Assembly (NCBI RefSeq): GCF_010550675.1
Contig: NZ_JAAGOA010000013.1
Span: 124,001-188,000 of the forward strand
Reading direction: 5' to 3'
Source of the DNA: Phytoactinopolyspora halotolerans
GTDB taxonomy: Bacteria; Actinomycetota; Actinomycetes; Jiangellales; Jiangellaceae
Length of the DNA stretch: 64,000 nucleotides
The translations under genes and the position numbers were made by a program. Under the pieces are notes generated by a model that ran no database searches, had not been told where the DNA came from, and saw only the letters and a list, made by a program, of their open reading frames with translations. This document shows, piece after piece, positions 25,930 to 36,306 of this stretch. How positions within the stretch are numbered: position 1 is the first letter of the stretch; every line of letters starts with the position of its first letter.

Positions 25930-27624
25930 TCAGTCTTCGTCTGCCGGGTCTAACGTCCGAGAGGGCCGCGGAGTTTCCGGTACGTCCGGTGACGGCGACT
26001 CGTGGCGATCCTCATCATCGTCCGGTTGCCCGTCGCCCTCGTCCTCGGAGCACTCGGACGGCGTGTCGGAGTCTGGGTCGCCCGCCTCGTCGTCGCTGCT
26101 TGTGCCGGACTCGCTCGAGTCCGCGGCGTCCGAATCCTCGGCCGCATCCGCATCAGGGGCCTCGCGATCCGATTCTTCGTCCTCAAGCGGAGCCACCGTC
26201 CGGTCTGGGCACTCCGGCTCGCTCGGATCCGGGTCGGGCGTCTCGGTCGGCTCAGGCGTCTCGGTCGGCTCAGGCGTCTCGGTCGGCTCCGGCGTCTTAG
26301 TCGGCTCCGGCGTCTTAGTCGGCTCGGGCGACGTGGTCGGCTCAGGCGTCTCGGTCGGCTCAGGCGTCTTAGTCGGCTCCGGCGACGTGGTGGGCTCGGG
26401 CGACTTGGTCGGCTCAGGCGACGTGGTGGGCTCCGGCTCCGGGTCCGGCGTCTTGGTCTTGGTCGGCTCCGGATCGGGCTTCTTGGTCGGCTCGGGGGAC
26501 TTCGTCGACGTTGGCGGCTTGGTCGGCTCCGGCCCCGGTGACTTCGTCGGGTCGGGCTCCTTCGTCGACTCTGGCTCCTTGGTCGGCTTCCCGCTGGGGT
26601 CGCGGTCCGTGCCGTCGTCGCCACCGGGCTTGTCTGTGGGCGACGGCTTCCGGCTCGGGCCGGGCGACGTCTCGTCGGAGGAACCGGGCTCGTCGGCACC
26701 GCCCTGCGCCACGGTGACGTCCGGCCCCGGACCGGCGTCGTCCACCGGCGCCACGTCACCCTCGTCATACGCCGCGATCCAGCCCATCACCGTGCGCACG
26801 TAAGCGGCGGAGTTGTTGTACCGGCGAAGCGCCGAACTCAGGCCATGATGCGTGGACAGGTCCCCGCCGCCGTAACACAGGTAGTTGGCGGCGCTCAGGG
26901 TCGCGTCGAACACATTGTGCGGGTCCGCGACGCCGTCGTCGTTGCCGTCCACACCGAACGCCTTCCAGGTGCCCGGTATGAACTGCATGGCCCCCACGGC
27001 ACGGTCCCACCGCGTATCACTGTCCCAGCGCCCGCCGTCGGTGTCCGGGATCGCCGCGATACCGGGGCCGCCGTTCAGCACCGGTCCGAGGATGCGCGGC
27101 TGAGTGTCGCCCCGATCGTTCGCCTGGCCACCGCGAGCGTGGCTGGACTCGACCTTCCCGATGCCGGCCAGAATCTGCCACCGAATGTTGCACGCGGGCT
27201 GCTGCTCGCCCCACGCCGACGCCGCGCGGTTGTACGCGTCGAGCAGGAGACCCGGGATCCCCATCTCAGCGGCGAGTGGTATCCCCGATCCGGATGGGGA
27301 ACCCAGATCGAAGTATGGCGAGCCGTGCTGGCTGGTGGTCTCGCTGTCGGACTCGTCGACCCGCGTCACCGACGCGGTCGCCGACTCGAGCTCTGCCAGT
27401 TCCGGGGCCTGGTCGACGTTTCGCACCTGCGAGTTCATCGACGGAACGTCGCTGAGCGCAGAACCGTTCGCCACGGACGCGGTCGCGTCCCAGCCCGGCT
27501 CCGGTAACGCGTCCCCCCTACCCAGACAGAAGATGCTGACAACCGCAACTAGACCCAACGTCACTCGTGGTGCACGCCGCACGCAGACCTCCGCGTTCGC
27601 CCGCCGCCGTACGCCCCCTGGCAC
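25930..27624 (-). CDS. Secreted lytic transglycosylase with Pro/Thr/Glu repeat tail
   Basis: A 564-residue exported protein. Residues 18-40 form a signal/anchor (RVTLGLVAVVSIFCLG). Residues 130-295 are a lytic murein transglycosylase domain: catalytic Glu in AGIGKVESSHARGGQ, then GAMQFIPGTWKAFGVDGND and AANYLCYGGGDLS. The last 260 residues are a disordered EPTKTPEPTETPEPT-type repeat region followed by an acidic Asp/Glu/Ser tail, probably a cell-wall spanning spacer. It cleaves glycan strands in peptidoglycan. The start is GTG 27624; a direct repeat resembling an MtrA box lies 20 bases upstream. Confidence 0.88.
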   Translation of the reverse strand: MPGGVRRRANAEVCVRRAPRVTLGLVAVVSIFCLGRGDALPEPGWDATASVANGSALSDVPSMNSQVRNVDQAPELAELESATASVTRVDESDSETTSQHGSPYFDLGSPSGSGIPLAAEMGIPGLLLDAYNRAASAWGEQQPACNIRWQILAGIGKVESSHARGGQANDRGDTQPRILGPVLNGGPGIAAIPDTDGGRWDSDTRWDRAVGAMQFIPGTWKAFGVDGNDDGVADPHNVFDATLSAANYLCYGGGDLSTHHGLSSALRRYNNSAAYVRTVMGWIAAYDEGDVAPVDDAGPGPDVTVAQGGADEPGSSDETSPGPSRKPSPTDKPGGDDGTDRDPSGKPTKEPESTKEPDPTKSPGPEPTKPPTSTKSPEPTKKPDPEPTKTKTPDPEPEPTTSPEPTKSPEPTTSPEPTKTPEPTETPEPTTSPEPTKTPEPTKTPEPTETPEPTETPEPTETPDPDPSEPECPDRTVAPLEDEESDREAPDADAAEDSDAADSSESGTSSDDEAGDPDSDTPSECSEDEGDGQPDDDEDRHESPSPDVPETPRPSRTLDPADED

Positions 27625-27643
27625 AGCCTGTTCCGACCCTTAA

Positions 27644-27661
27644 GTCACGAGCTTGTCACGA
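27644..27661 (-). promoter_or_regulatory. Possible MtrA box (GTCACGA direct repeat)
   Basis: GTCACGA occurs at 27644-27650 and 27655-27661, 11 bp apart (one helical turn), just upstream of the transglycosylase start. MtrA, the actinobacterial cell-wall response regulator, is known to bind GTCAC-type direct repeats before cell-wall hydrolase genes. Not tested. Confidence 0.4.
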
Positions 27662-27776
27662 TTGATTGGACTTCGCTACCCATGCGGCAGATGAACTACT
27701 TGAACTTCTTGCGAACGACACGCCCCAGTCGTCCCTTCCCGGCCTGATGTCCGGTCCGGGCGCCGCGCGTCGTCGC

Positions 27777-27824
27777 GATCATGTACCGCTTTGGGCCCCA
27801 TCGGGCCTCAACCGGCGCATGATC
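27777..27824 (-). terminator. Palindromic hairpin downstream of polA (GATCATG arms)
   Basis: Outer arms GATCATG (27777-27783) and CATGATC (27818-27824) enclose a GC stem GGCCC/GGGCC (27794-27798, 27803-27807) with loop CATC. It lies 25 bases after the polA stop and probably ends that transcript. The arms share the GATCATG core with the palindromes at 17501 and 51814. Confidence 0.6.
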
Positions 27825-27848
27825 ACGGCACGGATGGTTCGCGCAGGC

Positions 27849-30539
27849 TCAGTGTGCCGCTTCCTGCCATGTCCGGCCGGAGCCGACCGACACCTCGAGC
27901 GGTACCCGGAGCTCGTAGGCGGCGCCCATCTCGCGCCGGACCAGCTCCTCAACGGCGTCCCTCTCCCCCGACGCCACCTCGAGCACCAGCTCGTCATGGA
28001 CCTGAAGCAACATCCGGGACTGCAGCTTCTCCGTGCGCAGCGCCCGGTCCACACCCAGCATGGCGACCTTGATGATGTCCGCGGCGGAGCCCTGGATCGG
28101 CGCGTTCAACGCCATCCGCTCGGCCATCTCTCGCCGCTGCCGGTTGTCACTGGTGAGATCGGGCAGGTAACGGCGTCGGCCCAGCATCGTCTCGGTCCAG
28201 CCCTCGCCGGCCGCACGTTTCACCACTTCGCGCAGGTAGTCGCGGACGCCACCGAACCGCTCGAAGTACTCGTCCATCAGGGTCTGCGCCTCCGCGACCT
28301 CGATGGTGAGCTGCTTGGACAGGCCGTACGCGGACAACCCGTATGCCAGGCCGTAGTTCATCGCCTTGATCTTGGCCCGCATCTCCGGCGTGACGTCGGC
28401 GGCGTCCACCGTGAACACGCGTGCCGCCGTCTCGGAGTGGAAGTCCGCGCCTGAGGTGAAGGCGTCGATCAGCCCTTCGTCTTCGGACAGGTGAGCCATG
28501 ATGCGCATCTCGATCTGGCTGTAGTCCGCGGTCAGCAGGCTCTCGTAGCGCTCGCCGACGATGAACGCCTCCCGGATGCGCCGGCCCTCGGCGGTCCTGA
28601 TCGGGATGTTCTGCAGGTTGGGGTCGGTGGACGACAGCCGGCCCGTGGCGGCGATGGTCTGGTGGAAGGTGGTGTGGATACGGCCGTCGTCGGCGGTCGA
28701 CTTCAGCAGACCTTCGACCGTGACCCGCAGCTTCGACGCGTCGCGGTGCCGCAACAGCGCCTCCAGGAACGGATGCTCGGTCTTCGCGTACAGATCCGCC
28801 AGCGCCTCCGCGTCCGTGGTGTATCCCGTCTTCGTCCGCTTCGTCTTCGGCATATTGAGCTCTTCGAAGAGGACGACCTGCAGCTGTTTCGGCGAACCCA
28901 GGTTCACCTCGTGCCCGATCGCGTCGTACGCATCGGACGCCGCGCGCGCCACGGCGCCGGCGAACGACGACTCCAGCTCCTCCAGGTAGCCCACGTCGAC
29001 GGCGATACCACGCCGTTCCATGCCGGCGAGCACGCTCACCAGCGGCAGCTCCACCTCGTCCAGGAGCTTGCGCCCACCACGTTTCTCCAGCTCGGCGTCG
29101 AGGGCGTCGGCGAGGTCCAGCACCGCGCGCGCCCGGATCGCCTCGTCCAGGCCGAGTTGCTCCTCGTCGCCCCCGTCCAGGGAGAGCTGCACGTCCGCAC
29201 CTGCGCCGCCCTCCGTGCGAAGCTCCCGGCCGACGAATCGAAGCACCAGGTCGGCCAGGTCATACGAGCGCTGCCCCGGCAGGGCGATGAAGGCGGACAG
29301 CGCGGTGTCCGCGGCCAGCCCTTCCACCTCCCAGCCGCGCGCCGTCAGCGCGTGGATCGGGCCCTTCGCCTCGTGCATCACCTTCGGCCGGGCCGGATCG
29401 GCCAGCCATGCCGCAAGCGCGGCGTCGTCGTCGGGGCTGAGCTTGGCGGTCTCGAACCATGCGCCCGCGCCGTCCGCGGCCGCCAGCGCGATCTCGGTGA
29501 CGTCGCCGGACGCGCGCATCCAGGTGCCGCGCACCGAGACGCCGGTGCGCCCGGTCGCCGCGTGGTCCGCCAACCACGTCGCCACCTGGCCGGGTTCGAG
29601 CCGCCCGGCCTCGATCTCGTACCCGCCACCCGCGGCTTCCGGCTCCTCGGTCCCCAGGTACTCGTACAGCCGGTCGCGCAGCACCCTGAACTGCAAGGTG
29701 TCGAACAGCTGGTGGACCGCCTCCCGATCCCACGGCTGACGCACCAGGTCATCCGTGTGTACCTCCAGCGGAACGTCCCGGACGAGTTCGGTGACCTGCC
29801 GGTTGGTCATGATCTGGCCCAGGTGAGCCCGCAATGCGTCCCCGGCCTTGCCCTTCACCTCGTCGGCGCGCGCTACCAGCTGGTCCAGGGAGCCGTACTG
29901 CACGACCCATTTCGCCGCGGTCTTCTCACCCACGCCGGGGATGTTCGGCAGGTTGTCCGACGGGTCACCGCGTAGCGCGGCGAAGTCTGGGTACTGCACG
30001 GGGCTCAAGCCGTATCGCTCCTGCACCGCGTCCGGTGTCATGCGGGACAGGTCAGAGACGCCACGCTTCGGATACAGGACAGTCACATGGTCATTCACCA
30101 GCTGGAACGTGTCCCGGTCTCCGGTGCAGATCAACACGTCCACGCCGTCGGCCTCGGCCCGCGTGGCGAGGGTGGCGATGACGTCGTCGGCCTCGAATCC
30201 GTCCTTCTCGATCGCGGGGATGCGCAGCGTGCCCAGCACCTCCTTGATCAGCTCCACCTGGCCTTTGAACTCGTCCGGCGAGGTGGTGCGGTTCGCCTTG
30301 TACTCCGGGAACATCTCGGTGCGGAACGTCTGCCGGGAGACGTCGAAGGCCACCGCGACGTGCGTCGGCGCCTCGTCTCGCAACACGTTGATCAGCATCG
30401 AGGTGAACCCGTACACGCCCTCGGTGTGCTGACCGGTGGTGGTGACGAGGTTCGCATCCTTCAATGCGTAAAACGCCCGGTACGCGAGCGAATGACCATC
30501 GAGCAGGAGCAACCGCGGAGTCTCAACAACATCAGCCAC
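27849..30539 (-). CDS. polA: DNA polymerase I
   Basis: An 896-residue repair and Okazaki-fragment polymerase. Residues 1-300 are the 5'-nuclease domain (LLLLDGHSLAYRAFYAL, the Asp-rich ICTGDRDTFQLV, and the helix-hairpin-helix NIPGVGEKTAAKW). Residues 310-500 form a 3'-5' exonuclease-like domain lacking a clear acidic active site, as usual in actinobacteria. Residues 500-896 are the polymerase, with motif A LTADYSQIEMRIMAHLSEDE, motif B around RAKIKAMNYGLAYG and motif C QVHDELVLEVA. The start is GTG 30539 with AGGTGG nearby. Confidence 0.97.
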   Translation of the reverse strand: MADVVETPRLLLLDGHSLAYRAFYALKDANLVTTTGQHTEGVYGFTSMLINVLRDEAPTHVAVAFDVSRQTFRTEMFPEYKANRTTSPDEFKGQVELIKEVLGTLRIPAIEKDGFEADDVIATLATRAEADGVDVLICTGDRDTFQLVNDHVTVLYPKRGVSDLSRMTPDAVQERYGLSPVQYPDFAALRGDPSDNLPNIPGVGEKTAAKWVVQYGSLDQLVARADEVKGKAGDALRAHLGQIMTNRQVTELVRDVPLEVHTDDLVRQPWDREAVHQLFDTLQFRVLRDRLYEYLGTEEPEAAGGGYEIEAGRLEPGQVATWLADHAATGRTGVSVRGTWMRASGDVTEIALAAADGAGAWFETAKLSPDDDAALAAWLADPARPKVMHEAKGPIHALTARGWEVEGLAADTALSAFIALPGQRSYDLADLVLRFVGRELRTEGGAGADVQLSLDGGDEEQLGLDEAIRARAVLDLADALDAELEKRGGRKLLDEVELPLVSVLAGMERRGIAVDVGYLEELESSFAGAVARAASDAYDAIGHEVNLGSPKQLQVVLFEELNMPKTKRTKTGYTTDAEALADLYAKTEHPFLEALLRHRDASKLRVTVEGLLKSTADDGRIHTTFHQTIAATGRLSSTDPNLQNIPIRTAEGRRIREAFIVGERYESLLTADYSQIEMRIMAHLSEDEGLIDAFTSGADFHSETAARVFTVDAADVTPEMRAKIKAMNYGLAYGLSAYGLSKQLTIEVAEAQTLMDEYFERFGGVRDYLREVVKRAAGEGWTETMLGRRRYLPDLTSDNRQRREMAERMALNAPIQGSAADIIKVAMLGVDRALRTEKLQSRMLLQVHDELVLEVASGERDAVEELVRREMGAAYELRVPLEVSVGSGRTWQEAAH

Positions 30540-30614
30540 GGCGCCACCTTAGTCCCCAGCCATGACAATGTCGCCCGGCAGTGCGAACCTGCGCATGCGG
30601 CAGGATCGTCTGTC

Positions 30615-31061
30615 ATGAACCATGCACAGCACGGCGAGCGGCCCACCGATCCCACCCTGGACGACTTCCCACGCTCGGCGATGGACGAGCGGATGGGCAT
30701 CATGTATCTGGAAGGCACGCCGGAGCGGGTCGTCGCTCGCATGCCGGTGGACGGCAACACGCAGCCGATCGGGTTGCTGCACGGCGGCGCATCGTGCGTG
30801 CTCGCCGAGAGTGTCGGCTCGATGGCTGCCTGGTTGCACGCCATGCCGGCCGACCGGGTACCCGTCGGCGTCGACATCAACGCCACCCACCATCGAGGCG
30901 TACGCGCAGGTCACGTCACCGCGGTCGCCACGCCGGCGCATCGGGGCCAGACGTTCGCCACGTACAACGTCGCCATCGACGACGACGCCGGTCGCCGCGT
31001 CTGCACGGCCCGCATCACCTGCTACCTGCGGCCGGCCCAGGACATCGCGCCTGGCCAGTAA
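30615..31061 (+). CDS. Hotdog-fold thioesterase (PaaI/YdiI type)
   Basis: A 148-residue hotdog-fold acyl-CoA thioesterase. The family pattern is clear: GLLHGGASCVLAESVGSMAAW in the central helix (about residue 55), preceded by RMPVDGNTQPIG and followed by NATHHRGVRAGHVTAVATP. It hydrolyses acyl- or aroyl-CoA esters in the cytoplasm. The exact substrate is unknown. It is divergent from polA, with 75 bases between the starts. ATG 30615 gives the full domain. Confidence 0.92.
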   Translation: MNHAQHGERPTDPTLDDFPRSAMDERMGIMYLEGTPERVVARMPVDGNTQPIGLLHGGASCVLAESVGSMAAWLHAMPADRVPVGVDINATHHRGVRAGHVTAVATPAHRGQTFATYNVAIDDDAGRRVCTARITCYLRPAQDIAPGQ

Positions 31062-31241
31062 CCGTGACATATCGGTCTGGAAACATCCGTATCCGCACCT
31101 GCACCGTGCGGCGATACTCCTGGCCGTGCCGGGTATGCTCTGCCGAACCGTCGTTCGTACCCGTGGTGTACCGGACGCCAATAGGCGGATACTTGAACCA
31201 GTCACGAGCAACCCTCAGTGACGGAAGGGAGCTGGCATCCC

Positions 31242-32356
31242 ATGACAACATCGGCCGCGGCCAACAGCCTGTTCTCCGATGTGCCTCACACACCCGGCGC
31301 TCCGAAGCGGGACCCGATCCTCATCGCCGACGACGTCGTGCGGCGTTTCGGCGGGCTCACCGCGGTCGACGTCGAGCATCTGGAGATTCAGCGCGGCGCG
31401 ATCACTGCTTTGATCGGCCCGAACGGCGCGGGGAAGACGACCTTCTTCAATCTGCTCACGGGTTTCGACCGACCGGATGCCGGGCGCTGGACGTTTCACG
31501 GCCATCAGGTGTCCGGCCAGCCGCCGTTCCGTATCGCCCGAGCCGGTCTGGTCCGTACCTTTCAGCTGACCAAAGCGCTGACGCGACTGTCCGTCATCGA
31601 GAACATGCGGCTCGGCGCCACCGACCAGACCGGTGAGCGGGCCTGGCGGGCCGTCCTCCCCTGGCTGTGGAACAAGCAGGAGCGAGCCCTCACCGAACGT
31701 GCCGACGAGCTGCTCGCCCGCTTCAAGCTCGACCACATGCGGGACGAATATGCCGGCGAGCTATCCGGCGGACAGCGAAAGCTGCTGGAGATGGCCCGCG
31801 CGCTGATGGCCGAACCGACCATGGTCATGCTCGACGAGCCGATGGCCGGGGTGAACCCGGCGCTGACACAGTCACTGCTGGAGCACGTCAAAGACCTGCG
31901 CAACCTGGGCATGACGGTGCTGTTCGTCGAGCACGACATGGACATGGTGCGAGACATCTCCGACTGGGTGGTGGTCATGGCCGAGGGACGGGTCGTCTCC
32001 GAAGGGCCTCCCGATGCGGTCATGTCCGACCCAGCCGTCATCGACGCCTACCTCGGCACGCACCACGACGCACCGCTCACCGAAGCCGAAGAGGAACGTC
32101 AGCTGGCCGAGATCGAGTCCAGCCTGTACCCGGACGAGCCCACACCCGAGTCCTCCTCCCAGGGCTCCGGCGACGCGGCCGGCTCGGACGACGTGGATCA
32201 TTCCGACGAAGCGGATGCCGCGGCCAGCGCCGGTGACGCCGACAACGCGGATGACGCCGAGGAAGCAGACGACTCCGACCACGCACAGCAGCAAACTGAC
32301 AGCACCAGGACGCAAGAGATGAAGGCAAGCGAGGCATCCACTCGTGGGGAGGCGCG

Positions 32357-32360
<4 letters not shown>
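31242..32360 (+). CDS. livG: Branched-chain amino acid-type ABC transporter ATP-binding protein (LivG) with acidic tail
   Basis: A 372-residue ATPase. Walker A GPNGAGKTT (about residue 60), LivG-type loop ARAGLVRTFQLTKALTRLSV, ABC signature LSGGQRKLLE (about 175), Walker B MVMLDEPMAGVNP and switch VEHDMD. The core ends near residue 285 at AYLG. The remaining ~85 residues form an Asp/Glu/Ala/Ser-rich tail, rare in this family and perhaps a sign of salt adaptation. ATG 31242 has GGGAG ten bases upstream. It overlaps livF by four bases (ATGA), so the two are translationally coupled. Confidence 0.94.
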
Positions 32361-33133
<773 letters not shown>

Positions 33134-33264
33134 GTTCGGCGAGGCGAACTTCGAGATCACCGCTCGATCACATCTGCATGTCGCCCGGCCCAGAGTGCTG
33201 GCATCAGCATAATCCCAGGTGTAGCGTCCCGTTCACGAATCCATGTACGGAGGGGAAGGAAGAG

Positions 33265-34614
33265 ATGAGACGCACTCGATTGATCCGAGGTGCCGCAGCG
33301 GCCGCTGCGCTCATGCTCACGCTCGCCGCCTGTGGCGACGACGACGGCGACGAGCCCGAAGCGGAGGACACGGCAGAGGAGACTCCGGAGGAGGAAGAGC
33401 CGGAACCGGAGGACGAGACCGATGAGGACGGCGAGGAAGCCGAGGTTCCGGAAGTCGACCGGCCCGGTCGCGACGAGGTCCTGGACATCGGCTACGTCCT
33501 GCCCGAGTCCGGCCCGCTGGCGTTCCTCGGCGCCCCGATGATCACTGGCGTCCAGATGGCCGTCGAGGAGATCAACGAGGCCGGCGGCGTCAACGGCAAC
33601 GACGTGACGCTGGCCAGCGGCGACGAGGCGGGCGACGCGCCCATCGCGCAGCAGAACGCCGCACGGATGATCAACGGCGGCGCAGACGCCATCATCGGTG
33701 CGGCGGCGTCCGGGATGTCGCAAGAGATCATCCAGATGCTCTTCGACAACCAGATCGTGCAGTGCTCGGGGTCGAACACGTCCCCGGCGTTCAGCGACCA
33801 GGACAACAACGGCTTCTACCACCGGACCGTGCCGCCGGACGAGGCCGTCACGCCGGTCATCGTCGATGAGCTGTTCAACGACGGGCACCAGAACATCGCC
33901 ATCGCCGCTCGTGCCGACGACTACGGCGTCGCCCTGGCCGATCTGATCCAGCAGGGCGTCGAAGACGGCGGTGGCACCGTCGTGTCGCGCAACGACTACG
34001 ACCCGAACACCACCGACTTCTCGGCTGAGGTGTCCGACATCACCGGCGCTAACCCGGACGCCGTCGTCCTGGTCTCCTTCGGTGAGGCCGCGACGCTGAT
34101 CCGGCAGCTGATCGAGGCCGGGGTCACCGGCGACCAGCTGTACGGCAGCGACGGTCTGTTCGGCCCGACCCTGACCGACGATGTGAACCCGGACGACGCC
34201 GGCTTCATCTCGGGCATGAAGGTGATCGGTGCCGCCGGTGGCGCGGAGTTCAACGAGCGCCTCGAGGAGGCCTTGCCCGACGCCGAGTCCGGTAACTACA
34301 TCTACGGCGGCCAAACGTATGACTGCGTCATCACGATCGCTCTCGCCTCGATAGCGGCGGACTCGACTGATCCGGTGGACTTCAACGACGAGATCGTCAA
34401 TGTCACCAAGGACGGCACCGAGTGCTCGAGCTTCGAGGAGTGCAGCGCCCTCCTCGAAGACGGCGAGGACATCGACTACAACGGCGCCAGCGGCCCGCTG
34501 CAGATGGAGGGGACCGACCCGACGGTCGGCCGTTACGCCATCGCACAGTTCCAGGACGATGGGTCACTCGAGGTGGTGCGTGACCAGGACATCGACCTGG
34601 CCGAGCTCAGCTGA
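33265..34614 (+). CDS. Branched-chain amino acid-type ABC transporter substrate-binding lipoprotein
   Basis: A 449-residue type I periplasmic-binding protein. The lipoprotein signal ends LMLTLAAC (Cys about residue 22) and is followed by a striking ~45-residue Asp/Glu linker. The Leu/Ile/Val-binding fold runs from IGYVLPESGPLAFLG to the C-terminus, with a hinge near YGSDGLFGP. An inserted Cys-containing loop (TECSSFEECSALL) resembles secreted-protein disulfide loops. The ligand is not defined by sequence. Start ATG 33265 has AAGGA six bases upstream. A strong hairpin follows the gene. Confidence 0.93.
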   Translation: MRRTRLIRGAAAAAALMLTLAACGDDDGDEPEAEDTAEETPEEEEPEPEDETDEDGEEAEVPEVDRPGRDEVLDIGYVLPESGPLAFLGAPMITGVQMAVEEINEAGGVNGNDVTLASGDEAGDAPIAQQNAARMINGGADAIIGAAASGMSQEIIQMLFDNQIVQCSGSNTSPAFSDQDNNGFYHRTVPPDEAVTPVIVDELFNDGHQNIAIAARADDYGVALADLIQQGVEDGGGTVVSRNDYDPNTTDFSAEVSDITGANPDAVVLVSFGEAATLIRQLIEAGVTGDQLYGSDGLFGPTLTDDVNPDDAGFISGMKVIGAAGGAEFNERLEEALPDAESGNYIYGGQTYDCVITIALASIAADSTDPVDFNDEIVNVTKDGTECSSFEECSALLEDGEDIDYNGASGPLQMEGTDPTVGRYAIAQFQDDGSLEVVRDQDIDLAELS

Positions 34615-34657
34615 CCATCGGACGGCGATGATCTGACGCCTGACTGATCCGCACACA

Positions 34658-34691
34658 GTGGGCCGGGGCCTTATTCAAGGTCCCGGCCCAC
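34658..34691 (+). terminator. Strong terminator after the liv binding-protein gene
   Basis: GTGGGCCGGG (34658-34667) pairs with CCCGGCCCAC (34682-34691), with CCTT/AAGG continuing the stem around an ATTC loop. It lies 44 bases after the stop codon. Confidence 0.85.
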
Positions 34692-35304
34692 GCACGTGTG
34701 GGTCCCTCGGCCGCGCCGGGCGACAACGGGACCAACCAAACTCCCGGCCCACGCACGCGTGAGCGGCACCAGCGGGCGACCTGGGGCGCGCACCAGCGAA
34801 CGTCGAGAGCCGCACCGGCGAGCGACCGGGTGGCACCTGCGGGCGACCGGAGCGCACCAGCGGGCTACGACGGTCGCGTCGGCGAAGGCGTGTCGTCCTT
34901 CGCCCCCCCCAATCACCTTGCCAAGCAGCAACCGTGTGAACTGTCGTGTGAGTTCCTACCGGTTCACGGAACCGTGTGCTGCGCCGTGGGACTTCTCGCC
35001 GCTATACGCGGTCTGGATGCGCACGACGGCCCGCACGACCGGCAACATCCTGAATCCGGCGGTCAAGGCTCACACAGCCGCGCACACGACCGTGTCTCGA
35101 GCGGTCGGGCTCACCACGACCGTTCGCACGATTCGGTTGTGGGCCGCATCGTGTGAGTTACGACGGTTATCCGGCCGACAGTGCAGTCTGTCGTGTGCCG
35201 GTCAGGAGGTCGACACCAGACCGTGCAGTCTGTCGTGCGACAAGACGGGCGCTCGGACGGGTCTCGTGCCGGCCTTGTGGTGTCGGGCCGGTGTTCCGGC
35301 ATCG
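34692..35304. other. Gene-free stretch with short degenerate repeats
   Basis: No open frame looks like a protein. CCCGGCCCACGCACG occurs at 34682 and 34744 as a direct repeat of the terminator arm. Degenerate GCACCAGCGGGCGAC-like units run from about 34760 to 34865, and GTGCAGTCTGTCGTG is present exactly at 35181-35195 and 35223-35237. It separates the two oppositely oriented halves of the liv system, whose 3' ends face each other here. Confidence 0.6.
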
Positions 35305-36297
35305 CTACCGGGCGCCGAGGACCATCTCCTTCTTGCTACCGAGGATGCCTTGCGGGCGGAAGATCATCAACGCCATCAAGGCGAAGCCGACCAGGGTCAG
35401 CACGGTCGCTCCGATCGAACCTCCGGCGGACATGAAGTCCGGCAGCAGGTCGGCGCGCGCCGCCTGCCGCAGTGCTGTGCTGATAGCGGCGAACAGGAAC
35501 CAGAACAGGACCGCCCCGAGCAGCGGACCGAACCGGGACGCCGCGCCGCCCAGAATCAGGATCACGTACGCGTAGAACGTCACCTGGGGCTGGTACGTGT
35601 CCGCGTTGACCGTCTGGCTGCCCATCGAGAAGAGGATGCCGCCGGCCGCGCCGATCGCTCCACCCAGCATCAGGCTCTGCAGCTTGTAGCTGAACACGTT
35701 CTTGCCGAGCGAGCGCGGGACCTCCTCGTCCTCGCGGATCGACTTCACCACCCTCCCCCACGGGCTGCGCATCAGCAGTATCACGACGAGCGTGGCCAGC
35801 AGGGCCACCGCCCACGTGACGAGGAGCGTCCACAGCTGGCCGTGCGGATACGAGACCCGGCCGATGCCGTACGACCCGACCGGGATGGGATTGATCCGCT
35901 GGAACTCGGGGGCGATCGACTGCAGGCCGAACGGACCGCCGGTGATGTCCTGGACAGAACTGGACCGCACGATCAACCGGAGCACCTCGGCGACGGCGAT
36001 CGTCGTGATCGCGAAATAGTCGGCGCGAAGCCGGAGCGTCGGAATGCCGACGATCAGCGCGAGAACCAGCGACGCCGCGAGGCCCACCAGGATGCCCAGC
36101 CATAGCGGTCCACCGTAGGTCACCGTGGTGATGCCGACCCCGTAGGCTCCGACCAGCATGAAGCCGACCTGACCGAAGTTGAGCATGCCGGTGAAGCCGA
36201 AATGCACGTTCAGGCCTATCGCCAGCAACGCGTAAGCGGCCGCCTGCGGCCCGAGCGCGGTGCGCAGGCCGTCGCTGAGGACTACAACCCAATCCAC
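35305..36297 (-). CDS. livM: Branched-chain amino acid-type ABC transporter permease (LivM)
   Basis: A 330-residue membrane protein with about nine transmembrane segments. Typical LivM motifs are GLNVHFGFTGMLNFGQVGFM (residue 28), a TLRLRADYFAITTIAVAEVL segment and the ATPase-contact region AIREDE-like KSIREDEEVPRSLGKNVF (about 200). It forms the channel with LivH. It lies 10 bp downstream of livH and is transcribed away from the ATPase and binding-protein genes, which face it from the other side. Confidence 0.95.
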   Translation of the reverse strand: MDWVVVLSDGLRTALGPQAAAYALLAIGLNVHFGFTGMLNFGQVGFMLVGAYGVGITTVTYGGPLWLGILVGLAASLVLALIVGIPTLRLRADYFAITTIAVAEVLRLIVRSSSVQDITGGPFGLQSIAPEFQRINPIPVGSYGIGRVSYPHGQLWTLLVTWAVALLATLVVILLMRSPWGRVVKSIREDEEVPRSLGKNVFSYKLQSLMLGGAIGAAGGILFSMGSQTVNADTYQPQVTFYAYVILILGGAASRFGPLLGAVLFWFLFAAISTALRQAARADLLPDFMSAGGSIGATVLTLVGFALMALMIFRPQGILGSKKEMVLGAR

Positions 36298-36306
36298 GTC
36301 CCGCTC

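Noticed and set aside
26200-26480. Repeat-rich DNA that might be a satellite or REP cluster
   Set aside because: It encodes the in-frame EPTKTPEPT-type tail of the lytic transglycosylase.
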